A stretch of DNA of 64,000 bases. It comes from Cryptomeria japonica. Its lineage: Eukaryota; Streptophyta; Pinopsida; Cupressales; Cupressaceae. The notes beneath the pieces were generated by a model that saw only the letters and a program-made list of their open reading frames with translations, made no database searches and was not told the DNA's origin. Location of the stretch: assembly GCF_030272615.1 (NCBI RefSeq), contig NC_081406.1:240920422-240984421 (forward strand), given 5' to 3'. Of this stretch, positions 35,098 through 45,975 are shown in pieces. Position 1 is the first letter of the stretch. Each line of letters starts with the position of its first letter. Both the position numbers and the translations under genes were made by a program.

Positions 35098-35502
35098 CTG
35101 TGAATGCTCTCATTTGCCAAGTGTAGTTGCAAACTTCATATATTTTAACCGTGCTCGCAAATCTGAACCTGCATCAAAGGGAAAAATAAATTTGGACCCA
35201 CCATAGAATGGTACGAGAACATGGGAAATCGGGCATATAGCATAGATGCCACGAGAAAATGCGAAATGGGGCATAGTATAGATGCCACAGAGCCTGCCAC
35301 ATAATAATGCCGTTAAAAGAAGAATGATCTGGGCCATCTTTAGACCATCATAACACGGCATGCTCAACATATCTTCAGCAATACAAGAGAGAGAGCGAGA
35401 GAAATGCTCCAACCACACTTGTAAAACCATGCGCTTATCGAGTGCTTTTGTCAGGTCTCTGTTTTGACAAGTACTCGTTATTTCTGTTTTTTCGTTTGGC
35501 AA

Positions 35503-37508
35503 ATGGACGTCTCTAACGTCCTTAATGGAGTACTTAATACAGTTGCGGACGAGAGTATAAAGAAACCGTATAGAGAGGTTAAGAACCTAAGGAGTTTACG
35601 TAGCAATGCCGCATGCCTCCGCGAGGTGATAGATCGTGTGAAAGGCATAGGAGATGATATTAAGACTCTGTTAAGTGGGCCAGGTCGACAGCCTAAGCGA
35701 GTCGTGAGGAATTGGCTCAACACACAGAAGCGAATCGTCAAATCTGCTGAAGAGGTGCTTCAACAGTACGAACAAACAAAAAGCGTCTCTTGTGTGGGTG
35801 CTGCCCTCACTGTTTGCTTATCCCAAAATCCAGTCGAAAAGTCCTTAATTCTCTAGGGAATATAGATAGGCATCTGAAGACAAAGGATTCAGATTTTCCC
35901 ACGAATGGAGAGCTGGGGGAGCTTCCAGGGGCGCTGGTACAGCCCGTGGAGAACGAGCTTGTTGGCAAATTTGTTCACGAGAAGCTGCAGAAGCTGGAGA
36001 CGTGGCTGCTCAAAGATGATTCTGTTCGTGTCGTTGGAGTCTATGGAATGCCCGGCGTGGGAAAGACGTCCCTGCTTAAACACATCAACAATAATGAAAA
36101 GGTAGTCAATTTCTTTAAGCTTGTAATTTGGGTTACTGCGTCCAGAGACTTCGATATATCTGATCTCCAGAGGCGCATTTGTGAGAGAATTGAATTGCCT
36201 TGGCGACCAAATTTGAGCTTTTCTGCAAGGGAACCTTCCCAGCTGGTGAGGATCAGAATATGGATAGCGAGATTGAGCCCTTGGTCAGAAGCATTGCAAA
36301 GGAATGTAAAGGACATCCCCTAGCCATTAAGACGCTTGCTCGGACAGTGCCGGATCTTCAGAACAGTACGCCGTCCGAATGGGTATATGTTCTCAAGCAG
36401 CTAAAGGCGATCGATCCAAAGTTTTATCGCATTCATCGAGAGATTGTGGAGGAATTATTCAAGCGGCTGAAGTAGAGCTACGATGCTCTAGAATCGGATG
36501 AGCTCAGGCTTTGTTTCGTGTACTTGGCCGCCTATAGAGAAGACGAGGAAATCGACGCGGATGAATTGATACAATTGTGGCTGGCTGAGGGCCTGGTGAA
36601 AAGAAGAGAAGAGGGGCGCCACGGTTTTCTCGGGACCTTGGCGAACCGATGTTTGGTTGAGATTGAGGTTACAGAGGCAAACGGACATCAAATATGAAAA
36701 GTGAAAATCCACGATGTGCTCAGAGATATGGCGGTACACGTCGCTGAGGTCGACAAAAATATCCTGTTCCGTGCAGGGCAGAGTTTAACAGAGTTTCCAA
36801 AGTCTGCAAGCGCAACATCGGTAAGGATATCACTGATGCATAACCCCATCAGAATTCTTCCTGAAAGTGTTGATTGCGAGAAGTTAGTGACTCTGTGTTG
36901 AGCTGGAACACAGTTGAGGAGGTCCTAGAGAGCTTTCTGGAGAAGCTGAATATGTTGAAGGTGCTTGATCTCAGCAACACGCCCATCAAATTCTTGCCAA
37001 ATTCCATCCACCAACTGAAGCATCTCCTCTATCTGCAGCTTTCAAATACCCAGATTAAGGTAATCCCTCATCAAACATTTGAGCTGAGTAGACTGCAGTT
37101 TTTAGATCTTTCTTTCTCCTCTCTAAAGAATATTCCTTTCATGATAAAAAGGCTGAAAAGTCTCCAAACTCTTAAGTTAGCCCACTGTTATGATTTGGAG
37201 TTCGTTTCAGGCGACATATCACACCTTACTAGTTTGGAAGAGCTTGACTTGTGGAAGTCGACAATGTTTGGAAATTCACGGGATGTAAGAGGAGGAGGAG
37301 AATCAAGGGAGGCCTCATTGCAAGACGTATGCAAACTCCATCGCCTCAAGCATCTGCGTCTAATCCTAAAATCTCAAATTGAGGAGAAAAGCGTGGGGAA
37401 TCTTGTGGAGCTTCAAGAACTTTGGCTACTTTGGATGCCCGAAGTTCATCAGACATATCTGCCCACTGACGTGCGGGCCATGCACAGTTTGGAGAGGGCC
37501 ATGTGACT
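35503..37508 (+). pseudogene. CC-NBS-LRR (CNL) resistance-gene relic
   Basis: The start ATG at 35503 gives MDVSNVLNG and a coiled-coil N-terminus of the RPS2-like type (VVRNWLNTQKRIVKSAEEVL). After a frameshift near 35800 come the P-loop GMPGVGKTS (36045-36071) and RNBS-A (FKLVIWVTAS). The sequence then jumps to CKGHPLAIKTLA (36307 on), so kinase-2/Walker B and RNBS-B are missing: an internal deletion. RNBS-D (RLCFVYLAAY, LIQLWLAEGL) and an MHD-like IHDVLRDMA follow, with stops at 36475 (TAG) and 36697 (TGA). After another frameshift near 36900 come about seven leucine-rich repeats (36951-37450). It could not hydrolyse ATP as a canonical NLR. It is not part of any operon-like unit; copy A ends about 400 bp upstream. 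Confidence 0.9.
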
Positions 37509-37515
37509 GTTGGGA

Positions 37516-37552
37516 AGACGTCCATTTGCCAAACGCAAACAGAAATAACGAG
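37516..37552 (-). repeat. Inverted copy of the NLR start region
   Basis: The reverse complement of 37516-37552 matches 35474-35512, which spans the NLR start codon, with one substitution and a 2-nt gap. The arms thus bracket the whole NLR relic. Confidence 0.9.
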
Positions 37553-37666
37553 GACATTGATGCTTGCCATCGAAGTTGTTATAATTTGAATTTAAAGGAA
37601 GCTGATCGCAGTATTGCAACCGTCAAGAGGAGATCAAGATCGCTGTAGCAGACTAATTCGTAGACA

Positions 37667-40600
37667 ATGAGATCAAGCAATAATCTTTCACAGCTCCAAA
37701 TCTCCATTTTCACAGGTAAAAATTCTGATTTTTGGGCAATGAAATTGAAAACCTTATTTTGTTCACAAGAATTACGGGCTCTATTGTAGAAAATGGATAT
37801 AGAGAACCAAAAGATCAGGCTGCATATCTAGCACTAACAAGAAATATAACAGATGAGTTTAAGAAGAACAGAAAAAATAATGCAAGAACTTTAAGTTTTA
37901 TCCAGCAAGTTGTGGACGAGTCAATCTTTCCTAAGATTCCAGCAGCAAAAACATTTAAGAAGGCTTGCGAAATCTTAGAAACTGCATATCAGGGTACTCT
38001 TAGGAGAAATTTGGAGAATTTACAAATGAACGATTCAGAGTTTGTAGACCAATATATGAGTCTAGTTATGAATGTTCTGAATCAGTTAAGATGTAATGGA
38101 GAAGAAATGTTAGATCAGAAGATTATAGAAATAATATTTAAGAGTTTGCCCAGGAAATTTGATTTAATAGTTGTAGCACTTGAAGAATCTAAGGATTTGG
38201 CACAATTATCAGTAGATGAATTAATGGGATCTTTGTCATCACCTAAATAAATAATAAATACAAATAAAATCTCTTTTTTTAAAGAATGCTCTTAAGTTTC
38301 GCGAATCATCTGACAGAGGAAGAAGAAGGTCAAGTTTTAGAGGAAGAGGTCGCGGTAGAGGTGGAAGGAGTAATTTAGACCAAGGTGAAAGGAATAAATG
38401 AGTAAATTAGTACTACAGCAATCGAGGATGTGGCAACAATCATTTTCAGCAACATTCAGAGACGTTTGATAAATCTAATATACAATTTTTTTATTGCAAA
38501 AAAATATGAACATTATGTATTTTAGTGTAGAAATAGAGGAGAGGTGAGCAAACAAAATGCTAATTACACAGGAATCTAATTCTCAAAGTTTATTTATCAC
38601 TTGGTATGTTGCTCTAGAAAGTACTAATTAAGGATATTTTGCTTTTGGATAGTGGATATACTAATCATATGACAACGAATAAGAAATTGTTTGCTATTCT
38701 TCATCATTTTATTAAATATGAAGTAAAATTGGGAAATGATAATAAAGTGGATGTAATTGGAAAAGGAAAGATAAGTGTTTTGACAAAAAATGTTGAAAAA
38801 ATATTTATTCCTAATGAATCTAATTTTTCACGTGTCATGTTGCTCTAGAAAGTACTTATTAAGGATATTTGGCTTTTGGATAGTGGAAGTAGCAATCATA
38901 TGATAGGGAATAAGAAATTGTTTGGTATTCTTCATCATTCTATTAAATATGATACAGATGAATCTAATGTTCAAAGTTTATTTATCACGTGCTATGTTGC
39001 TCTAGAAAGTACGAATTAAGGATATTTGGCTTTTGGATAGTAGATGTAGCAATCATATGAAAAAGAATAAAAAATTGTTTTCTATTCTTCATCATTCTAT
39101 TAAATATGAAGTAAAAATTGGAAATGATAATAAAGTGAATGTAATTGGAAAAGGAATGATAAGTGTTTTGACAAAAAATGTTGAAAAAAGATTTATTCTT
39201 GATGTTTATTTTGTACTTGGACTAAAACATTATTTTTTTAGTGTTGGACAACAAATAGATAAAGGCTATAGAGTACCCTTCAAAGATACTATGTGCATCA
39301 TACTAGATAGTTCTCTGAATGATAGGTTCATTGCTACTATGGAAATAATGAGAAATCGAATGTTTCCCCTACGAATTTAGTGCATCCAAGGAGAAGAGGA
39401 AGCAAATTTGAGAACAATGTATTTAAACCAATCTTGGTTTTGGAATTTAAGGTATGGACATTTGTATTTTGGAGGTTTGAATTTGTTATAGAAGAAACAC
39501 ACGGTTAAAGGATTGCCACCAATAGAACAACTTACTAGTTATTGTGATAGTTGCATTTTAGCCAAACAACATAGAGAGAGTTTTCAAGTAGGAGTTTCAT
39601 ATAGAGCAAGAACATTGCTATAAACTGTTCATAGTGACTCATGTGGACCAATACAAACTCCATGACTCAGAAGTAATTTTTATTATCTAATATTCATTGA
39701 TGATTTCAGCTTAGAACGACTTGGATATATTTTGTCAAGCAAAAGGTTGAAGCCTTTGAAAAGTTAAAGGAATTTGAAGCTATGGTAGATAAGAAAATTG
39801 GTCATTTTATCAAGGTATTGAGAATAGATAGAGTAGGTGAATACATGTCTAATGAATTTTTGGATTTTTGTAGAAATTATGGAATCAAAAGGAAGTTTAT
39901 CACAAGGTGCATAATACAATAGAATGGTTTAAAAAAACAAAATAATAGAACTATCATGGAGATGGCTAGAAGCATGTTGAAGGCCAAACATTAACAAAAT
40001 GAACATTGAGTAGACGCAGTATCAAGTGCAGTGTGTATTTTAAATATAAGCCAAACAAAAAGTCTCAAGGACAAAATTCCACAAGAAGCTTGGATTTGTA
40101 AGAAGCATAGTGTACATCATTTCAAAAAAAATGGTTATGATGCATACATGCATGTTCCATCTAAAATAAGAAATATTCTTGATGATAGAGATAGAAAATA
40201 TATTTTTATTATATATAGTAAAGAATCAAAAGTTTATAAAGTGTTTAATCTCGTTACAAAGAAAGTGATTGTTAGCAAAGATGTAGAGTTTAAAGAAGAA
40301 GAATCATGGGATGGAAGCATTGATAAAACACTCACAATTGGAGCACCAATACTCCAATGAGAACTCCAAGTAATGTTGAACGTGGTGAAAAATTTTCTTG
40401 TAATTTACACAAAATAATGATTCTAATTTGACATGAAAATTAAGGAAAACAAGAAGCTTGAAGGAGATTTATGAGCAAAGAGAAGAAAGAGAAGGTAACT
40501 TAGATTTCTATTCAAATTTTGCTTTATTTACTCATGATATTGTATATTTTGAAAACTCTAGTAAGGAGGGATCAAAGTTATGAATGATGAGATGGTGTCT

Positions 40601-42041
40601 ATTGAGAGAAATCAAACTTGGGAGCTAGTTAGTTTACCTGAAGGTAAGGATTTCATAGGAGTTAAATGGGTTTATAAAACTAAACTTAATGCTAAAGGTA
40701 AAATTAAAACATATAAGGAAATTTTAGTAGTAAAAGGTTATGCACAACAACAAGGAATTGATTATAATGAAATATTTGCTCCAGTTTCTAGACTTGATAC
40801 TATTCGGAGGATTTTAGTATTAACTGCATAAAATAAATGAAAAGTTTATCACATAGATGTCAAATCGTCCCTTTTGAATGGTTTTTAAGAAGAATTTTTA
40901 TGTCAAACATCCACCAAGTTATTAAATTCATGGACATGAAGACAAGGTATATAGATTGAAGAAGGCTCTCTATGCTCTCAAGTAAGCACCAAGAGCATAG
41001 CATCACAAGATAGATTCATACATGATAAAGAATGGATTTAATAGAAGCAGTAACGAGCCCACATTGCACACAAAAATCAATGAAGAAGTTTATTTTGATC
41101 ATCTATTTACGTGTAATTTTCACTAGAAATTTTTGTGTAGACATATTTAAATTAGAAATGAAGAAATAATTTGAGATGATAGATTTAGGATTGATGAGTT
41201 ATTTTTTGGACGTTAAAGTGGTTCAATTAGTTAAGGGAATTTTCATTTGTCAATCTAAATATGCAAAATATATTCTAAGAAGGTTTAAAACAATGAATTG
41301 TAATATAGCACCTACACTAGTTGCTACAAGAACTGAAATTGTCAAAGAAGAAAAGGGATCTAAAGTGAAAATTAAAATATTCAAAAGATTAGTTGGGAGC
41401 TTGATGTATCTTATAGCTAGAAGGCCAAATTTATTGCATGGATTTGTTCCAATCTCAATATTCATGGAGTTAAAAAAAAGAAGTTTGTATTGGCAAGCTG
41501 GAAAGAGAATAATAAAATATGACAAGAACACAAGGATATGGGATTTTATAATCTACAACTACTGGTTTTTGTTTGATAGGCTATATTGATAGTGATTTTG
41601 TAGGTAGAATTTGTGATAGAAAGAGTACTTCTCCATATCTTTTTCATTTTAGAATACATTTAGTCTCCTAGTCATCAAAGAAGCAACCCATAGTCATTCT
41701 TTTATTAGTTGAAGTAAAATATGTTGTAGCCACATCACTAGCATGAGAAGCTGTTTGGATGAAATAAATATTGATAGATCTATTTCAAGAGGAGAAAGCT
41801 TATTGATGCACGATATCATTTTATCAAAGAATTGGTGAGCAATAGATAAATTTATTTGGACTTTTGTAGGTCTAAAGATCAATTAGCAAATATATTTACT
41901 AAGGCTTTACTACAAGAGAATTTTGAACATTTAAGACAAACTTTGGGCATTATAAATATTGAATCAATTATGAGGAATTTTGGAAGAATACTATTAATTT
42001 TTGCACTATTCTATCCCTTACTAACTAAATATAGTCTATAG
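37667..42041 (+). pseudogene. Decayed Ty1/copia coding region
   Basis: ATG 37667 opens a copia gag (NNLSQLQ, FTGKN, DFWAMKLKTLF), then shifts frame near 37770 and continues to 38250 (VVDESIFPKIPAAKTFKKA). A basic Arg/Gly stretch and a ruined zinc knuckle follow. The protease segment (WLLDSG-SNHM) occurs three times between 38570 and 39190. Pre-integrase (HLYFGGLN, YCDSCILAKQHRESF) lies near 39450-39600, and integrase is in fragments to about 40360. Reverse transcriptase starts at 40580 (NQTWELVSLPEGK, VKWVYKTKLNA, GIDYNEIFAPVSRL), and an RNase H end lies at 41860-41960 (SKDQLANIFTKALL). I find no LTRs or primer site, so the copy is truncated at both ends. Confidence 0.88.
38570..39190 (+). 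repeat. Triplicated copia protease segment
   Basis: Three tandem copies of a segment from GAATCTAAT through TTGGATAGTGG to the end of the protease block: about 38570-38811, 38812-38958 (shortened) and 38959-39190. Each contains GGATATTT(T/G)GCTTTTGGATA. Confidence 0.85.
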
Positions 42042-44160
42042 ATTCCTATGTACTTTTTCCACTATCCTTCTACCATTTATTTGATAGGTTTTTAGACTTT
42101 TCTAGGCTCCTCTCTGTCCTTCATTGTTGTTCTAGATGTTTTTAGTTTTTTTCTCAACCTTTATTTATTAAAGGTATGATGTAATGGTTTTATCAATCAA
42201 AATCAATGAAATTTGTTTGTGTTTTTTTTGTTGTAGCAAACCATTCTAGTTGGTTTTCATTAACCAACAGTTTTCCTAGAAGTAAGAACCATAAAGTAAA
42301 TTGCTTCGATGAAATATAGGCTATTTATTTTGCAAATTATTGCTTGTGTTTAATTATGTAGTAAAAAACTTTATAATATAAATTTTTTATAGAGTTTGTA
42401 CGTATAAGATCATGTTGTAAGGGATTACTATTGGGAATATTTTTAGATCATGGGTATTTTTTATTTTGCAAATTTAATTAGTTACATCAAAGGAACTCCC
42501 TCTATGAAATTGAACAACCTCAATCCTTGGATCAACCACTAAACCTATTAGAAAAGGGATGTAAGACGATGAAAGATATATCTATCGTTCATTTTCACAA
42601 TACTCAAAATTTGAAGATTAATTGTTGTGTGCGGGATCTCTAACACAACTACATGATGAATGATTGTTATTGTTGACCTTGATGACCTAGCTTTCTATTA
42701 AAAAATGTTATGACCTTGATTTTCATTTTAATAGAGAAAGATAAATCATTGAAGAGTTTAATTTCACTCCACTTTCGTGAAAGAAAAAGCAAAAGAACCT
42801 ATAGTGTCAATGTACTTGGTATTTACTTTGACTCGACATTTACCATTTTAAATTATTTCTTTGCCACTTGGAAAATGGACAATAATTTTACTTTTTTTTC
42901 ATCTCTAATAGTTCATTTTTAACAAGATCAATGTCTTTTAAGGGTATCATGGCTATAGGCGCAAGAGGAGCATCCCTCATAGATAACAACAACAAAATTT
43001 TTCACTATAACTTCCAACATAAATAAGAAAAGCGTGCAAATTTGACTAGGGTGTAACACCAATATGTTCAAATTTAATAATAACATCCACTAAAATGGAC
43101 CTCCAAGAACATAGGGCCCTTATCATTTATACTCCATTTAAGGCCAAGAGGTGTTAGATCATGCTCAGGGTACCTTGAAAAGTTTGGGAGAAAATACAAA
43201 TGATAATTTAATTGGCAATCAGAGCCTCCACTTTAGGATCTCTACTAATATCTAATGTGATGACAATGAAATCTTACAACTCCCTATACCATCTTGTCTA
43301 ATGTACTTTATAGAAAATCTTATAATGGTCTTCTTTTTCAATGTCTCGTTAGGGATAAAATACCCCTTGCCTTTCAAGAACCTCATCTAGGCTGTAGGGA
43401 GGGATGCTCTGGTTTTCATTACATAAACTAATACACATGGGATATTATTAGAAAACAATGAAATAAGATCCCTTTTATTTTTTCAATAATTTCCCTCAAT
43501 ATTAACAACATAACAATCTCATTTGAGCTCATACAAAGGAACTCTGCACTTTAAGCTCTCCTTGGTCATTTGCAAAATCGGAACTACATATCATTGGAAA
43601 GATATCGTACCCTTCTTCTAAAGGGTTAAAAATCATCATAACAACTAAATATTACTTTACAAAGTAGCTACAATTTGTTTTCCTTATATCTACTTGTACT
43701 ATCCTAAAATTTTCTCCATTACAATTTAGTTGACATTTTGGGCCCTCACCTTAGTGTGTGTCCCTCAATGCCTAATTAACTCTTTGTTATTCCTTCATCA
43801 TGCAAATATATCTTCATTTTCATATCATGCACTTCATGGCCCCTTATTTCATGCCCAAAATAGTGTAGGACTAGGGTGTGGCACTTTGGTCCTCATTAGG
43901 ACCAAGCCACCATGCTCTAGTCCTCCTTAATTGGGTCCTATCTTGGCCCCCCCTTGCATTCACAAATTTGGGTGGGAAACCCATCCTCATGTAAGCCTAC
44001 GTAAAAAAATTAATACATTTTTCAATGGGAAAGTATTTAAGGAGGTTATCCTTTCTCATTTGTATATACGTGTCCATCATAAGAGAAGGGCGAGATTATA
44101 ATCATCAAGCATTCATCATCAAGAAGTTGTAGAGGTCTTCAAGGCTTCATTTTTTATTCA
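42042..44160. other. Unassigned repeat-rich spacer
   Basis: AT-rich, no supported gene. The first 180 bp after the copia region look like a transcript tail. A stretch at 43690-44000 is richer in C and has a short open frame without recognisable features. I see nothing else I can support. Confidence 0.45.
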
Positions 44161-45975
44161 TCAATTATAGAGTAACATGGGGGGAGATAAAAATAAGGAT
44201 TGAGTCATCCTTGTATCAAAAGTTGGAGAAAAATAAGGATATGTGGGTTGAGATTACGGTTAGGGTGTTGTCCCATACATTAAAAAAATGCATGGTCATG
44301 ACCCCAGGGCAACGAAAGGGTTTGTTAATGGCTGGAATAATGGCATTATTAGTGTCTATGGTGCGAAGTTTAGAATTGATGAGGAGTTTATTGCAAATAT
44401 CATTGGGTTGCATATGGAGGGGAAGAATTTCTATAGAGAAGGTAAGGTGACACAGGAAGTACTCTTTCTTTTCTTTGATAAGTAGAGTGAATGAGACAAA
44501 GTTAGGAAAACGAGTGATTGAGGCCACAACAAAAAAGACTTGATGAGCCTTTGGGCTGATGTTGCAAAGGTGATTATGAGGTACATTACCTTGGATGGTC
44601 ATTTTGTTTGTATATTTTCTTATTATTATACTATTTTGAACCATTTTAGACATAATAGGAAAATTTCTCTGTTATTTTATCTGCTCTCTTCTTAAGAGCA
44701 CAATCTTTCTAATCATGCAAAAAATTGTGAAAACCTTGTTTTACTAAAGGGCCTTATCCTTCCGACTATGGAGTATGCTAAAAAGAATGAAGTTAAGCTA
44801 TCTATGACACAAAAAATTGAAAGCACCCACAAAACATCAAATGACTTGATGTGCATGTTGTGTTGGATATTGAAATTCAGGATGAAAAGATGTTAGGTGA
44901 GATGTTTATTGGTTGTTGTGACCTTCATGGGCTAGAAGATGACCCAGAGTAGCGAACCTCTAATGAAGAGACCCCCCCCCCCCCAACCTAAAGGTCGCTC
45001 CTAGCACTAAGAGCAATAGAAAGTGTAAATCCCCCTCTATAAATGTAGCCAAAGAGAAAAAAAAAACCCTCTTCCTTGAGATCTTGGTAATGATAGCTTT
45101 AAAAATAAAAACTAGGGGAATTTTGTGGATCTCAATTTGATAAAGGGAATAACGAGATTAAGCTCAATATTCCCCTCAATCTAGACCAAGTGGACCCTGA
45201 TAACAGTAAAGGTGATATAGTAGATTTTGCCCTGCTACTTTGCTAATTCCACCTCCAATTAGGAAAAGTTCTTTTGTTGGGTGATTAGTGAAATCCTCTT
45301 CATCAAACAAGGAATAAATGATATCATTATAACCCCCATTGATATCCCAAAGCCTAAAAAAACTGAAAATATCCTTAAATTGACCCAGAAATTGATTGAA
45401 GATGTTAAAGTTGTGAAGAGAAAGCACGAATCCGTTATTGCCAGTTTGGAGAAAGGATTGGAAGACCTTAAGGGAAGTCTTAGGAATTTGGTTGAGATCA
45501 ATAGAAAAGCTATGAATATCAATATTGAAAACCTTAGAAAGCTAAATGAGAAAACAAAAAATTCATAAAGCTCAACCGATCAATATTATCTTGACAACTT
45601 CTACTACATCTTAAAGCAAAACTATGGTTACTAATCTATAGGGATCAGAGGTCCAGGTTTTGAGAGGCCCATCTACTAGGACCATGAGCAGAAATCAAGA
45701 GAAAAGTACCACAAGGAGAATCATGGAGGAGCTGGAAGACATCAATAACAACTTTATTGAGAAAAATTATGAGGTCTTAGGAGCTGTTGTTTAGCTTTAT
45801 GTTGGATTGCCCGAGGATTTAGTGTTGTTTTTTAGTTGGGCTTTGTGGGGTTTTACCCCTATTTCTTTTACTGTTTGGTTGCTGGTTATGGACTTTCTCA
45901 CTACTATTTTTCTTTTTCTGTCCTTCGATTTAGGTTTCAAGTCCCTATAAAACCTGTTTAATCATTAAAAAAAAA
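44160..45975 (+). mobile_element. Retroposon-like unit with coiled-coil ORF and poly(A) tail
   Basis: A broken frame from 44288 encodes GFVNGWNNG, IGLHMEGKNFYREGK and, after stops, DVAKVIMRYITLDGHF and LNHFRH; I do not know the family. A second open frame, 45281-45568, is Lys/Glu-rich and coiled-coil-like (TQKLIEDVKVVKRKH, LEKGLEDLKGSLRNL). The unit ends in a T-rich tail segment and AAAAAAAAA at 45967. A similar arrangement occurs in antisense at 62000-62765. The poly(A) end suggests retroposition (LINE-like), but no reverse transcriptase is visible. A run of 14 C lies at 44972-44985. Confidence 0.4.

Noticed and set aside
44972-44985. Poly(C) run as a regulatory site
   Set aside because: Simple homopolymer within decayed sequence; nothing around it supports a function.
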